Source of the DNA: Pyropia haitanensis
Taxonomy: Eukaryota; Rhodophyta; Bangiophyceae; Bangiales; Bangiaceae
Direction of reading: 5' to 3'
NCBI GenBank assembly: GCA_008729055.1
Contig: SDUX01000008.1
Coordinates: 310,001-374,000 of the forward strand
DNA length: 64,000 nucleotides
A program made the position numbers and the translations under genes. Positions within the stretch are counted from its first letter, which is position 1, and every line of letters starts with the position of its first letter. The notes beneath the pieces were generated by a model. That model was given only the letters and a program-made list of their open reading frames with translations, did no database searches and was not told the origin of the DNA. Shown one piece after another: positions 10,118 through 22,681 of this stretch.

Positions 10118-12278
10118 CTACCTCACCGCCATTGCCAGCCGCGCCGCCGCCTCTGTCGCCACCGCCACCGCCGCACGCACTGCGTCGCCCCGCCGTGGCG
10201 GCGGCGGCGGCGGCGGCGGCGACTCGCCGCGCGGCGACGCGCTCACGGGCGACGTGTCGGGCGACGCGCGCGGCGGGCGGCGGTCGTCGGCGCCCGGCCG
10301 CCCCCGACCGGCGGCGGCACCGCTGGCGTCGCGGGCGTCGTCGCCGTCACGGCCGCGCCGCCCGGGTGGCGTGCCGCCGCGGGCGCCCCCCCCCCCTCGA
10401 TGCGTGGGCGGGGTGGTCGTGGCGGCCGCGGCGGGCGTGGCGGGCGTGGCGGCCGCGGTGGCGGCGCCGAGGAGGCCGCCGCCCGCGGTGGCGGCGAGCC
10501 AGCCGCGCGCGTCGGCGGCGACCGCCGGCACGCAGAGGGCGGCGGCCATGGCCGCGACGCCGCCACGGCCGAGGCGCTCCAGCGGGCCGCCCGCCGCGGA
10601 CAGGCGCCACAGCTGGGCGAGGCGCGCGCCGAGCGCCGCGCGCAGCGCGGCGGTGAGGCGGCCGCCGGCGGGCGACGCGGCGGCCGCAACGACCAGCGGC
10701 GCCGCGGCGGTGACGTCGAGGAGGGAGCCGGCGAGCCGCACCCGGCCGGCCGCGGTCGCCGCCGCCGCCGCCGCGGGCGACCGGACGACGCGCAGGCGCG
10801 CGGCGAGGGCGGCGGGGACGCCCGCCGCGGCGACCGCCGCGGCGGTCCCGCCGCCGCCGGCCGTGACGGTCGCGGCGAGCAGCGCGAGCACCTCGAGCGC
10901 GACCGCGCCGGGCACCGCCGCGGGCGCGAGCGTGTCGACGAGCGCGGGCAGCACCGCCGTGACGGCGCGCTCCACCCCGTCGGTGGGCACGGACCCGCCG
11001 GTGGGGGCGCGGCGGAGGAGCGGCGCCGCGGCGAGCAGCCGCCGCGTCACCGCCGCGACCGCGGCGAGGCCGTCGGTGCCGCCGCCGCTGGCCGCGGCCG
11101 TCACCGCGGCGGTGAGCATCCGCGCCAGCGCCGCGGGCGACGCGTACACATCGAGCGTCGATGGTGGCCGGCTGCCGCCGCCGCCGCCGCCGCTGCTGCC
11201 GCCGCTGCCGCCGCTGCCGGCAGCCGCGCCCGCCGCGGCGGCGCGCATGCCCACCCCCGCCAGCACCCGCGCGGCGGCGGTCGCGACGGCGATGGACGTT
11301 GGGTCTGGCGCCGCCACCCCCACCGCGCGCTCAAACGCGTCGGCGAGCGCGGCGGGCAGCGCCGCGCGGACGTAGGCCGCCGCGACGGGCGGCTGGAGTG
11401 CGTGGAAGCGCGGGACGCCATCGTCGGCGGTCAGCGGCGGGGACAGGTCGGGCGCCTCCGCGGCGGCCGCCGCGCCGTCGACGCTGCCGCCGCTGCTGCC
11501 GCCGCCGCCACTACCACAGCCGCCGCTGCTGCTGCCGCTGCACACGGCGGCGCCGCCGCCGCCGCCGTCGGGCCCGCGGCCGCCGTCCGACTCGTCCGAC
11601 TCTGGCGGCGACGGCGCGGCGACGCGGGCGAGCGCGGCCACGAGCACCTCGGCGACGCCCGGCACGTGCAGGTGGCGGAGGAGGGTGCCGAGGACGCCCG
11701 GCCGCCGCGCGAGCGCGTCGGCCACCGCCGCCGGCGCTTCCGGGATGACCGCGCCCACCACCGCCACCGCCGCGGCGACGTACGCGTCGCCCGCGGCGGG
11801 CGCCGACACGACCGTGCCGAGGAGGATGTCCAGGCCCGCCGACGTGGCGGCGAGGCCCCGCGTCAGCGGCCGGCCGCCGTGCACCAGCAGCGCCGCGACG
11901 GCCCGCGCGTGGCGGGCCGGGTCGGTGGGGGTGGTGGCGAGCGCGCCGGGGGCGGCGGCCGCCGCCGCGCCCGCCGCGGCGGTCGTTGGCGGCGGCGCGT
12001 GCGCGACGAGGTGCGGGAGGAGGCCGAGCAGCGCCCGCGGCTGCCGCGCATACGCGAGGAGCAGCCGCCGGTCGGCGGGGCGGAGGCGGCAGCGGAGCGT
12101 GACGAGGCGCTCGAGGAGGGTGCCGACGCCGGTCGTGCCGGCCGACACGCGCGCGAGGACGGTGCGGAAGGGCTGGGCGGCGGCGGACGGGTCGACGGCC
12201 GCCACCGCGCCGGGCGCGGGGGGGGGGTGCCCGCCCCACCCGCCGTCGCCGTCCGAGAGGGCGCGCCGGTGGCGCGGC

Positions 12279-12322
<44 letters not shown>

Positions 12323-14662
12323 CGTCGCGGACCGCCGGGCGGCGGCCGCGACCGCCGCGGCCGCGGCGTACGGGTGGAGGGGGCCGCCACGGCCGCCGCT
12401 GCCGCTGCCGCTGCCGCTGCCATTGCCACTACCGCCGCTGCCGCTGCCGCCGGCGGGGCCACCCCACGACCGCCGCGACGCGGTCGACGACGCGGCTGCG
12501 GCGGCAGCGGCGGCGGCCGCCGCCGCTTCGGCGGCTAGGTGCGCGTTGCGCCGCCGCCGGCGGGCACCGGTAGACGCGGCGGCCGCCGCGGGGGGCGCCG
12601 CGGCCGGCAGCAGTGGCGGCGGCGCCGAGGCGCGCGGCGGTGGCGGCGCCGGCAGCAGCAGCAGCGCCGCGCCCGTGGGGGGGGGGGGGTTGCCGCCGCG
12701 ATGCTGGCGCGCCGCGTGCCCGCCGCGGCGGCGGCGGCGGCGGGCTTGTGCGTCGGCCGTCGGTGGGCGCCGGCCGACGTGGCCGCCGCCGCGGCGGAGG
12801 GCGGCGGCCGAGCTGCCGCCGCCTGTGGCGGGGACGGCGGCGGCGACGATGCCGGCGGTGGCGACGATGCCGGCGATGCCGACGATGCCGGCGACGGCAA
12901 CGGCGATGACGGCGGCGGTGGCGGCGGCGGTGGCGACGCGCCCGCGTCGGCGCCATTGGCCGTGCCCGCTGCGGCGGCGGCGGCCGCCGCGACGGCCACC
13001 CCAGCGGCGCGGCGACGGCGGGAGACGGCGGTTGGGGGGATGGCGCGGGGGGAGGCGAGGAGCGCCAGCGGGGAGCCGAGCGGGCCGCCCCCCGCCGCGG
13101 GGGTGCCCGCCGTCGCGGGCGCCGACGGCGGCGCGGCGGTCGTTGCTGTGGTCGGCTCTCCCCCGCCCGCCTCGGCCGCGGCCGCTCCCGCAGCTGGCAG
13201 AGGCGCGGGGGTGGGAAAGGGCTCTGGGGGGGGAACGTCCACCGACGGCGGCAGCTGCAGCGGCGGCGCGCTCGCCCGCCGCGACGGGCCGGGCGCCGCC
13301 GCCGCCGACGGCAGCGGCCGCAGCGGCGGCAGCGGCGCCGCCGCCGCCGCCGCCGCGGCCGCCGCGGCGGGCGGCTGGCCCGACCGCGCCGGCGGCCGCG
13401 CGGCGACCGACTCGCGGCGCGCCCCCCCGTCGGCGCCCTCACACCCGACGCACCGGCCCGGCGTGTCGACCGACGCGCGGCGCGCCCACTGGTCGGCTGG
13501 CGGCCGGGGCGCCCCCCCCCCATCCCCGTACGCCGGCACCCGCAGCGACCGCAGCGCCGACGCGACGGCCGCGTCCGTCGTGCCCAGCGGCGGTGGCGGC
13601 GGGGGCGGCGCGACCCCCCCCGCCCCCCCCCCCCCCCCGGCGTGGCCGTCCGCGGCGCCGCCCCCCCCCCCGCCCGGCCGACGAGCCCGCCGACGCCGCC
13701 GACGCTGCCGCCGCCGCCGCCGCCGCCGCGGCTGCCGCCTTGGCCCGCCGCCGTGACGGCGCGGCCGCGGTCGTCAGCGACCGGCGGAGGAGCGCGAGCA
13801 CCCCGCGCGCAGAGACGGCCACGTCCGCGCCGACCGGCGGGCGGCCGCGCGACGGCGCCGCGGCGGCGGCGGCCGCGACGGCGGCGGGGGACGAGAGGGA
13901 GGCTCGCGGCGCGGGCGGCGACACCGACGCCCGCGGCGCCGCGACCGAGTGGCGGGCGGGCGCGGCGGCCGGTGCGGGCGGGCCGTACTGCTTGGCGGTC
14001 CGTGGGGGGCGGGGGGGGGGGGCGGAGCTGGGGGGGACGTGGGGGGGGGGCGCCCACCGGCCCGCCCGCCCATGGTCAACCGATGAGCGGGAGCGGACGG
14101 CGGCGTCGGCGACGGTGCGGCGGCGGCCGCCGCTCCACATGGTGCGGAGGCGGCGGAAGGAGCCGCCGCCGTTGCCGTCGCCGGCGTCGTGCCCGCCGCC
14201 GCCGCCGCCGCCGCCGCCGTCGAGTGACCCCCACCCGCCGTCGTCGTCGCGCCACACCTTGGGGTCCACCCCCGCCCGGGAGAGGCGCAACGACGCGGCG
14301 CTGTCGTCGTGGCCACCGCGGCCGTCACCGTGGGCGAGGCGCCGCGGGTGGGGCGGCGCGGCGGTGGCCCCCCCCCGCGGCGGCGACCGCCACGCAGCGT
14401 CGACGTAGTCGTCGTCGTCGTCTGCGTCGGTCGGCCCGGCGTGGCCGCCGCCCCACGACGCGGGCCGCCGGCGGAGGATGCGGCGGAGGGAGAGGAAGGT
14501 GTCCGCGTCGGTCTGCACCAGCCGGCCGCCGTCGCCCGCGGCGCCGCCGCCGCGTGCCCCCGCCGGGCGGCGGCCGCCGCCGCCCCGGCGGCGGCGACAC
14601 GCCGGCGTGCCCCCCCCCGGCGCTCCCACCGCCCCCCCACCCCCCCCCGGGCGTCCTGCCCA

Positions 14663-14694
<32 letters not shown>

Positions 14695-14887
14695 CGTGGG
14701 TGGCAGCTCCACCCTCAACCCCCCCCCTCCCCCCCCCCTCCCTGCCAGTCCCGCCGTCGCCACCGTCAGCGGCGCCACCCCAACCCCCAGCACCGGGCCG
14801 GAGGACGTGGCGCACAAAGCCGAGGCTCCCGAGCGTGTGGTAGCTGCCGTCCTCCGCCACCGCCCACGCGTCGTCCGGGGCGGTCAT
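10118..14887 (-). CDS. SAPS-domain protein (PP6 regulatory-subunit-like) with long disordered N-terminus
   Basis: The C-terminal 700 residues (about 12205 down to TAG at 10120-10118) form a helical-repeat protein whose segments follow the SAPS (SIT4-associated/PP6R) pattern: VGTLLERLVTLRCRLRPADR and LLLAYARQPRALLGLLPHLV match the early 'LLD...CK.QN..L..FL...L..L..YI' region, and RPGVLGTLLRHLHVPGVAEV plus LVAALARV matches the later 'LI.HI....I.DLLL.L' helix pair. SAPS proteins are scaffolds for PP6/Sit4 phosphatase. Upstream the frame runs back through NAHLAAEAAA, a Ser/Pro-rich region and LGTTDAAVASALRSLRVPAY to an ATG at 14887 (MTAPDDAWAVAEDGSYHTLG). This needs frame changes at C-rich tracts 13612-13680 and at G11 around 12679-12689. 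The repaired length is about 1590 residues, roughly 900 of them low complexity. The family call is from pattern memory and moderate; joining the N-terminal part is inference. Confidence 0.55.
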
Positions 14888-17800
14888 GGCCGCCGCGGCG
14901 GCGGGGGAAGAAGAGGGAGAGCAAGGGGGTGGGGGGGGGCGGGGACAGCCGATGGGGCGGGGTGCGACGCCGCCACCACCACCCGAGTGCCGGAGCGTGC
15001 ACACCCGACAGTGTGCGTCGAGGAGGGGGGGGGGGGGGGGGGGGGGGGCGGCGGCGGCGGTCGAGAGGTCACACCCGGTGCGCGCACGGGAGTGGCCGGC
15101 CGGCCGGGGCGGTAGGGTGGCACGCGCTGTCGCTGACGCCGGTGGGGTGGAGCGGGTGGCGGCGTAATTGGGCCAAGGCAGCACACACGCGGGCGCGCGG
15201 CGGCGGGGGTGTCAGACCGTGGCGGAGAGCCGCGTGCGCGGCGGGTGGGGGGGGAAGGTGAGCGCGACCAGGGCGGGATGGTGGTGAGGCGGCCGCCGCC
15301 GTTCCGCCCCCCCTCCCCCTGCAGCGTGGCGGATCGACACGGCGAGGGGGAAAAAATAGAAAGGGAGGGCGACGGTGCCGGGACACCCCGTCTGGAGTTC
15401 CGACGGCGTGGGACAGGGTCGCCAGGGGGAGAGAGGAGGGGCGGCAGGGCAGGGGCGGGAGGGGGAGAGGGAGGCGCGCCCACACCCCGCCGAGCGCGCC
15501 GCTGGAACTGATGAAGGCGGCCGCCAAAGGTGGCAGCGGTGGCCGCTGCAGAGGACGACGCGGTGAGAGGGCGTCCCCCTCGTGTGAGGCGGTAGCCCGG
15601 TGGGGTGGCGGCGCCAGTTGGCCGGCGGCGGGCCCAAGCGATGAAGGAGCTGTAGGGGCCCCGCCGCGACGGAGGGGGGGGGCGGGGGGGGGGGTGGGGG
15701 GCACACGTCCGGTCACGCTGCCACGCGGCCTGGCGTGGCGCCCCTCCGCCGCTCGGGTACCGCCCAGCAGGGGCGGCGGTGGCGCGGCTGCCAGCGCGGG
15801 CTGCCACGACGGCGGCCGGGGCGGGCGGACAGGCGGGCGGCCGTGCCGTCGGCCGGTCGGCGGCGGATTGGGAATCCCGACGTTTGCTGACGGGGAGCCC
15901 CCCTGGGCGGGCGCGGCTCCTGGCGGCGGGGGGGGGGGGCGGGGGAGCGGCGGCGGCCAGCTGGCCACTCGCCCCAGGTGGCGGAGCGTAGCACGGACGG
16001 TGCTGGGTCCCCGGATGCCACGCCGCCGCGCCATTGGCCAGCGGCGCCATTGGGAGCGGCGCGGCGGCAGCGGCGGCGGCGGCGGGTCCACGCGCGACGA
16101 CCCCCCAAAGCGGCCCCCCCGGTCTGTGGTGTGCCATGCCACGGGACGGCGACGGGCGGGCGTGGTTGGCGTGCGAGCGGGGGCCGAGATCACCGGCCTG
16201 CCGTCGCCGCTCCGTCGACAGCCGCCGGCCGCAGCGCCTGGCAGTGGGCGGGAGCGGGGGGCGGCGCCCGCGCGAGCAGCCGCGGGGGGCGCCCACGGAT
16301 TGGGCGCGAGCGCGCACAGGAATTGGGCGCCCGTCCGTCCTGCCGTGTCCCCCCCTCCGCTATTTTTTTTCGGCCGCCGGCCAAACCACACCCCGTGCGC
16401 TGTCTGATGACGGCATTGGACGGGGGCAGGGGTTTTGGGTGCACAAGCGCGTGGATGAGCGTGTGGTGTGGTGGCTTCCGCAGCCCTGTTGTTTTCTCCC
16501 CTCTTGGGGGGGCGTTTTCTTCTTTTGGCGCGCCCGGCGGGTGTTCTTTGGCAACTTTGGAGGTGTGCCGCTCCCCCGCCAGTGTGAGCGTAGGTCAATG
16601 GGCACGAGCGGGCGGCGTTGGCGGACCCCCTCCGTGCGCTGCTGCCGCTTTCGCAACGTGTTCCGACGGAAGGTTGGGCGGCCACGCTCCCGCAACGTCA
16701 GCGGTGGCCGGCCGTGGCGGCGGTCCCGCCCGGTCGGAGCGTCGCCCGTCCCTTGCAAAGGCGGCACGCCCCGCTCCCGGGTCCGCTGCCGCGCGCCGCA
16801 GCACCGGATGCCGCCGACTGGCGGCCGAGCGGACGGCAGATGGACCGGTCACCGGTCCCCCCAGTCGCGCTGGGGGGTGGGCGCACGCCCGCGCCGCCGC
16901 CGGCCGTCGTCTGTGGGTGCCGTCGCGCCCAGGGGGGGCGGGGGGGGGGGGGGGGGGTCGGCCCGTTGGTCACTCGGACGGCGGCCCTGGCCGGGCGTCT
17001 GCCCCTCGGCGCGCGGCCTTGCACGGGGGCGCGCCGCGGGCGACGGTGGCGGCACGGATTGTTGGGGGGGCGGGCGGGGGCGGCTTGTGGCAACGGAGGG
17101 GGCGGCAGCTCGGTCGCCCGCGTGGACGCGCCGCCGCGCCCGGCGTTCGTGTCAGCCGCACACCCGCACGGGTGGCCACCACGGGCGGTACGTTTGGGCG
17201 GTGGCGGCCGCGGGGGGCGGGGGGGGGCTCGTTGTGCGGGTCGCGCCTCGTGCGCGCCGGTGCTCCCGCTCGACGGCGAGGTCGATCATCGGCTGGGGCA
17301 CACCGCCTGGCGGGCTCTGCTAGGAGGGAGGAGGGCGGAGGCCAACGCGGCGGCGGGTCAATTGGAATGGGGACTGGGACGACAGCCGCGCTGTCCCCTC
17401 CGAGCCACCAGCGCGTATGGATGAACATACAACAGTACGGCACCTGTCAACCCGGGGTGGCAGCCCCCAAGCCCTCCCCACTGTCATGGCGGCGTCGCCC
17501 TCCCGGACCCCGCCCCCGCTCCAGTCCCCACCCGGTGCGTGGCGCCGGCCTGACACGGATGCCGCACCAGCTGGCCTGGCAGCGCCATCCACGGGCGCCG
17601 CGGCGGGCGCCTCTCCCCTCTCCCAAAGCCTTTGCTGTCGGCCGGTGCCGTCCGCGGTGCAGTCCTCCCCTGCCACCTCTCCGCGTGTATGTTGGCAGCG
17701 CGGTACTGTGCCGCTTGCGCTATCGCGGGGGGGGAGGGGCGACGAGGAGGGGTGCCGCGCGGACACCAGTCTCACAGCCGGTGGCCCCTGTGCGGACACA

Positions 17801-18049
17801 CGGTGTCAGGCTGAGGCAGCCCGTTGCGGAAGTCGCGCCGCTGTAGCGCGTGCCACGCGGGCGCGACTGGCGGCCGGGGGTGACCGCTTCCCAGCGGGGA
17901 CGGGGCAGGTGGTTTGTTGCACCGGTCTAGGGCCACGCGCAGAGCGTCCTGACAGGGGGAAACAGAAAAAATAAAAAGAGAAAGAAAAGTAGTGCGTAAA
18001 ACGGACAGGGGGGGTAGTCACAAGGGCCACACGCCCGCCGTGTCCTCCC
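14888..18049. other. Gene-free stretch
   Basis: Just over 3 kb between the start of the SAPS gene and the 3' end of the copper-ATPase gene. It contains a G24 run (15025-15048), further G runs at 15660-15700 and 16930-16960, and an A-rich patch at 17960-18000 that reads as a T-rich 3' flank of the copper-ATPase on the minus strand. Large open frames on both strands are Arg/Pro/Gly-rich without domains. I see no gene, RNA or mobile element. Confidence 0.5.
15025..15048 (+). repeat. Poly-G tract upstream of the SAPS gene
   Basis: An uninterrupted run of 24 G, about 140 bases upstream of the proposed ATG of the minus-strand SAPS gene, hence a poly-C in its promoter or 5' untranslated region. Confidence 0.9.
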
Positions 18050-21000
18050 TCAGGGCGTCCCTCTGCCATCCAGTAACCTCTCCGTGGTGGCCACCCGCTC
18101 ATAGTCGCCCCGCCGGTCGAGCGCGCCGGGCCGGCGGCGCGGGGAGCGGAGCTCGGTCAGCTCCACGCCGCCCGCGCCCGCCACCGTGGCCTTGGCCACG
18201 TCCGGCGGCGCGTAGTAGCGGAGGCTCATGGAACTCAGCACCACGCACGTGCTGCTCAGCGCCATCGCGCCCGACGCAACGACCGGCGGCAGCCGCAGCC
18301 GGAGGACCGGGTAGAGGAGGCCCGCCGCGAGCGGGATGCCCATCAGGTTGTAGCCCATCGCCCAGCCAAAGTTGAGGCGGATCCGCCGGAACGCGACGCG
18401 CGCAAGGTCGAGCGTCGCGACGACGCCGCCGAGGTCCCCGCGCACGAGCACCACGTCAGCGCTCTCCGCCGCGACGGGGGAGCCCGCGCCAATCGCGACG
18501 CCCACGTCCGCGGCGGCCAACGCGGGCGCGTCATTGATGCCGTCGCCCACAAAGCAGACGCTGCCGCCGCCGGCCGCGGCGGCCACGTCGCGAACCACGT
18601 CCACCTTGGTCCACGGCATCGCCCGCGCGTGTACGTTGGCGGGCGGGATGCCCACCGCGGCGGCGACCGCGTCGGCCGTCGCCTGCGAGTCGCCCGTCAC
18701 CATGCACACCCGCAGGGAGAGGACGTCCTGTAGGTAGGCCACCACCGCCGCCGCCTCGGGGCGCACCGCGTCGACAACACCATAGAGGGCGTAGCCGCCG
18801 CCGGGCTGCACCGACGCCGCCACCACCGTCAGCCCAGACGCCTCCATCGACTCGACCGCCCGCGCGTCGTCGGGGCTGAGCGTAAACGCGGCGCCCCCGC
18901 CGGACGGAGCGTCACCACCCCCACCGGGACCGCCAGCGGCCGACGTGCCCTGCAGCCAGTCGAGGCGGCCGACGCGCACCAGCGCGTCGTGCCCCCCCCG
19001 CTGCACCCGCGCGGTGATGCCGCGCCCCGGCAGCTCCTCCGAGTCAATCACAATCACGTCGTTGGCATCGGCCGCCGCCGCGGCCGCCGGTCCAACCTTG
19101 GCACCGCCGCCGCCCTTGCCGCCGCCTTGCGCCGCCGACGCCGGCGCCGGCGCGCCCGCCGCAAAGTCGACCAGCGCCCGCGCCAGCGGGTGGCTGCTCC
19201 CCTTCTCGACGGTCGCGACGAGCACAACCGCCTCGGCGGGCGACAGCCCCCCCCCCGCCCGGAAGCGCGCCACCGACGGCACGCCCTGCGTCAGCGTGCC
19301 CGTCTTGTCAAATAGCACCGCGTCCACGTGGCGGGCCGCCTCCAGCGCCGCGCCCCCCCCGCGCAGCAGAATCCCAAGGCGGGCGCCCACCTCGGACGCG
19401 ACCATCACCGCGGTGGGGGTGGCGAGGCCGAGCGCGCACGGGCACGCAATGACCATCGTCTCGAGCGCAAACAGCAGCGCAAACGTAAACGCGCTCTCGC
19501 CAGAAAACCACTCTGGCGGGACGGTGCCGCCCTTGGCAAACCCAAACCACACCCCAAACACGAGCACTGACAGCGACACGACGATGGGCACAAACACCGC
19601 GCTGACGCGGTCGGCGAGCGCCTCGATGGGCGCCCGCGCGGTCTGCGCGTCGTGGACGAGCGCGACGATCTGCGCGAGCACCGCGTCGCCGCCAACGGCG
19701 GTGGCGCGAACCAGCAGCGCGCCCGCGCCATTGAGCGTCGCGCCGTACACAAAGTCGCCGGGCGCCTTGGCCACCGGCACCGCCTCGCCGGTGAGCATCG
19801 CCTCGTTGACCGCCGACACGCCCGACACGACCTCCCCGTCGACGGGGACCTTGCCGCCGGCGGGGACGAGCAGGTGGTCCCCAGTTACGAGGAGCTCCAC
19901 GGGCACGTCCTCGTGCAGCACCGCGTGGGTGGCGGCGTCGACCAGCGTCGCGGCGCGCACCTTGAGCCGCACCAGCGCCGCGACGCCCGCGGCGGCGCGG
20001 CCCTTCGCGACCGTCTCGAGCCACTTGCCAAACAGCACGATGGTGATGATCATGGCGGCGGCGTTGAAGACGGTCGCGTGGCCGAGCAGGGCCACCTGCC
20101 CCTCGTGCATCCGGCCCGACGAGTGGCTGACGAGCACCGCGAGCGACGAAAAGTACGCGACGGACGTGGACAGCGCGATGAGCACGTCCATCGTCGCCCG
20201 CCGCTTCTTGAGCGAGTAGTACGCGCCGCGGTAAAAGCCGCGGCCACAAAAGAACTGGACGGGCGTCGCGAGGCACAGCTCGATCCACGTCGACACGTTG
20301 ACGTGCCGGTGCTCGCCAAACAGGTGCAGGTGGTGCGACGCAAACGTGACGCCGAGGAGCGGCAGCGTAAAGACCAGCGCGACAAAAAAGAGGGACTTCC
20401 ACTTGGCGGCCTCGGCGTTGACCTCGGCGGTCGGGTCCGCCGCGGCCAGCGCGTCCGCGTCGCCGGCCGTCACCTCAAACGGCCCGATCCGCTCCTCCGC
20501 CGTCAGCGCCGCCCACACCGCCACCCGCACGTTGGCGGGCGCCGCCACCGTCGCCGCCGCCCCCGCCGTCGCGTCCGCGGCAGGCGCGCCCGCGGCGGGC
20601 GCGTCCGCGTCGCCGCCGCCGCCGTCAGCGAGCGGCGGCCGGCAGACGACCTCGACCCGCGCCGCCCCGTCGGCCGCCACCTCCACCCGCGCGGCCTTGA
20701 CCAGCGGGTGGGCGGCAAGAAACCGGGCCGCCCGCGCGGCCGCGTCTGGGTGCACAAACCGGAGCGTCATCGCCGCCGACGCGGACGCCGCCGCCCGCGC
20801 GGCGGCCCGCTCCGTCGCGGTCGCCGACGACAGGACGGCGCAGTCGTAGCCGCCACCCTGGACCGCGTCACGCAGGCGCGGCGCGGGCGTGTAGGCCGCG
20901 TCGTGGACGACCGCCGCGCGGCCGGCGAGGAGGTTGACGCGGGCGGTGTGCACGCCGGGGAGGGCGGTGAGGATGCCCTCGACGGCGCCGACGCACGACG

Positions 21001-22681
21001 CGCACGTCATGCCGCTGACGCGGAGGTCGGTGTGGGTGTCCTCGTCCGGGCCCGCCGCAAACACGTACGCGCCGCCCTGGCCGCGGCCGCCGCCGAGCGT
21101 CGTGGGAGGGGGGGGGGCGGGCGCGGGCGCGCCGCCGCTGCGCGGCGACCGCGCGCCCGCCGCCGCGGCCTCCACGCCCCGCCGCGGGCTGAGGACCGCC
21201 CGCGGGGAGGAGCTGAGCAGGAAGGTGCCCACGTCAAAGCCACCGCGGGAGGCGGGCGGCGGGGGGGGCGACGCGGGGAGGAAGCCGTCGACAAAGCCCC
21301 GCGCCGCGGCGCCGTCGGGGGGCTCCCACGCCGCCGGCGCCGCCGCGCCCGACCGGCCGCGCGCGTCGACCGCGAGGAGCTCCTCCTCCCGCTCGAGGGC
21401 GGCCGCGTCGGCCGCGGCGGCGGCCGCGTCGGCCGCCGCGGGGGTGGCCGCAGGCGCCCACGGCGCGGCCTGCTTGCCCGCGTCCACAATGGCGGCGACG
21501 AGGGCGGCGGTGGTCACCGCACCGGGCGGCTCGAGCGTCACCGTCGCGCTGCCTTCTTGGAGCGACACGTCTGCCGACGCGACGCCCGGCACCGACTTGA
21601 GGACGCCCGTAACCTTCTTCACGCACCCCCCACACGTCATGCCGTCGACGCGCAGCTTGACCACCGTCGGTGCCGGCGGTGGCGGGTCCGCCGCGTCCAC
21701 CCACACCGCCGCGGCCTTCCCAGCGTCCACAACGGCAGCGACCAGGTCATCGGGTGCCACCGCACCGGGGGCCTTGAGCGACACCGTCGCGCTGCCCTCC
21801 TCCAGCGACACCTCCGCCGACGCGACGCCCGGCGCTCCTTCGAGCACGCTCTTCACTTTCCGCACGCACCCCCCACACGTCATGCCGTCGACGCGCAGCT
21901 TGACCACCGTCGGCGCGGACGGACGCGCGTCCGCCGCGTCCGCCCACGCCGACGCGGCCTTGCCGGCGTCCACAATAGCGGCGACGAGGGCAACCGTAGT
22001 CACCGCACCGGGGGCCTTGAGCGTCACCGTTGCGCTGCGCTCTTCGAGCGACACCTCTGCGGCCGCAACGCCCGGCACCGCCTGCAGCACGCCCGTAATC
22101 TTCCCCACGCACCCCATACACGTCATGCCGTCGACGCGCAGCTTCACCACCGTCGGCGGCGGGGGGTCCCCGTTCGCCACGGCCGCCGGTGGCGCGTCCG
22201 CGGCGTCGGCCCACACCGACGCGGCCTTGCCAGCGTCCGTAACGGCCGCAACGAGGGCGTCGACGGTCACCGCACCGGGCGCCTCGAGCGTCACCGTCGC
22301 GCTGCGCTCGTCCAGCGACACCACCGCGGCCGCAACGCGCGGCACCGCCTGCAGCACGCCCGTAATCTTCCCCACGCACCCCATACACGTCATGCCGTCG
22401 ACGCGCAGTTTGACCACCGGCCGCGGCGCGGCGGCCGGCGACGGCGGCACGTCCGCCCGCTTCCCCGCCGCCGCCACCGCCGCCACCAGCAGTGCCGGCG
22501 GCACGTCCGCGCCCGGTGCCAGCGTCACAGACGCGGCACCGGCGGCGCCGGCGGTGGCGCCCAGGGACACATTGGCGGCCGCAACGCCGGGCACGCCGCG
22601 CAGGGCGGTGGTCACGCCGCCCACGCACGAGCCGCACGTCATGCCGTGCACCCGCAGGTGCACGACCGTAGGGGAGGTCAT
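18050..22681 (-). CDS. P1B-type copper-transporting ATPase with six metal-binding HMA domains
   Basis: One uninterrupted 1543-residue frame without introns. It pumps Cu(I) across membranes, in eukaryotes usually into the secretory pathway or out of the cell. HMA domains carry CxxC pairs starting at C16, C99, C188, C269, C350 (tandem, about 81-89 residues apart) and C560; a seventh HMA-like segment near 638-685 ([20 protein letters not shown]) lacks the cysteines. Then follow transmembrane helices, TGE at 964-966 (actuator), the CPC ion-site motif at 1080-1082 ([13 protein letters not shown]), phosphorylated D1125 in [14 protein letters not shown] (the SEHPL-type nucleotide site), and GDGIND at 1379-1384. 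Length and six HMA domains resemble animal ATP7A/B rather than the two-HMA plant enzymes. The start follows a purine-rich leader. A Ser/Pro/Ala-rich linker of about 150 residues separates HMA5 and HMA6. Confidence 0.95.
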   Translation of the reverse strand: MTSPTVVHLRVHGMTCGSCVGGVTTALRGVPGVAAANVSLGATAGAAGAASVTLAPGADVPPALLVAAVAAAGKRADVPPSPAAAPRPVVKLRVDGMTCMGCVGKITGVLQAVPRVAAAVVSLDERSATVTLEAPGAVTVDALVAAVTDAGKAASVWADAADAPPAAVANGDPPPPTVVKLRVDGMTCMGCVGKITGVLQAVPGVAAAEVSLEERSATVTLKAPGAVTTVALVAAIVDAGKAASAWADAADARPSAPTVVKLRVDGMTCGGCVRKVKSVLEGAPGVASAEVSLEEGSATVSLKAPGAVAPDDLVAAVVDAGKAAAVWVDAADPPPPAPTVVKLRVDGMTCGGCVKKVTGVLKSVPGVASADVSLQEGSATVTLEPPGAVTTAALVAAIVDAGKQAAPWAPAATPAAADAAAAAADAAALEREEELLAVDARGRSGAAAPAAWEPPDGAAARGFVDGFLPASPPPPPASRGGFDVGTFLLSSSPRAVLSPRRGVEAAAAGARSPRSGGAPAPAPPPPTTLGGGRGQGGAYVFAAGPDEDTHTDLRVSGMTCASCVGAVEGILTALPGVHTARVNLLAGRAAVVHDAAYTPAPRLRDAVQGGGYDCAVLSSATATERAAARAAASASAAMTLRFVHPDAAARAARFLAAHPLVKAARVEVAADGAARVEVVCRPPLADGGGGDADAPAAGAPAADATAGAAATVAAPANVRVAVWAALTAEERIGPFEVTAGDADALAAADPTAEVNAEAAKWKSLFFVALVFTLPLLGVTFASHHLHLFGEHRHVNVSTWIELCLATPVQFFCGRGFYRGAYYSLKKRRATMDVLIALSTSVAYFSSLAVLVSHSSGRMHEGQVALLGHATVFNAAAMIITIVLFGKWLETVAKGRAAAGVAALVRLKVRAATLVDAATHAVLHEDVPVELLVTGDHLLVPAGGKVPVDGEVVSGVSAVNEAMLTGEAVPVAKAPGDFVYGATLNGAGALLVRATAVGGDAVLAQIVALVHDAQTARAPIEALADRVSAVFVPIVVSLSVLVFGVWFGFAKGGTVPPEWFSGESAFTFALLFALETMVIACPCALGLATPTAVMVASEVGARLGILLRGGGAALEAARHVDAVLFDKTGTLTQGVPSVARFRAGGGLSPAEAVVLVATVEKGSSHPLARALVDFAAGAPAPASAAQGGGKGGGGAKVGPAAAAAADANDVIVIDSEELPGRGITARVQRGGHDALVRVGRLDWLQGTSAAGGPGGGGDAPSGGGAAFTLSPDDARAVESMEASGLTVVAASVQPGGGYALYGVVDAVRPEAAAVVAYLQDVLSLRVCMVTGDSQATADAVAAAVGIPPANVHARAMPWTKVDVVRDVAAAAGGGSVCFVGDGINDAPALAAADVGVAIGAGSPVAAESADVVLVRGDLGGVVATLDLARVAFRRIRLNFGWAMGYNLMGIPLAAGLLYPVLRLRLPPVVASGAMALSSTCVVLSSMSLRYYAPPDVAKATVAGAGGVELTELRSPRRRPGALDRRGDYERVATTERLLDGRGTP
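21448..22408 (-). repeat. Tandem repeat of HMA-domain coding units
   Basis: Four consecutive units of about 240-270 bp encode HMA2 to HMA5 of the copper ATPase. Each begins [11 protein letters not shown] and ends with an xxDAGKAA-type segment. Units 2 and 3 are nearly identical ([19 protein letters not shown] in both), and units 4 and 5 share GMTCGGC. The high similarity implies recent in-frame duplication or gene conversion. Confidence 0.85.

Noticed and set aside
9614..12538. 974-codon plus-strand open frame
   Set aside because: Overlaps the SAPS-like gene on the minus strand, whose product has balanced Leu/Val/Asp helices; the plus product is Gly/Arg/Ala filler.
15978..17846. 622-codon plus-strand frame between the SAPS and copper-ATPase genes
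   Set aside because: No domain, no codon bias distinct from the other frames, rich in Arg, Gly and Cys in random order.
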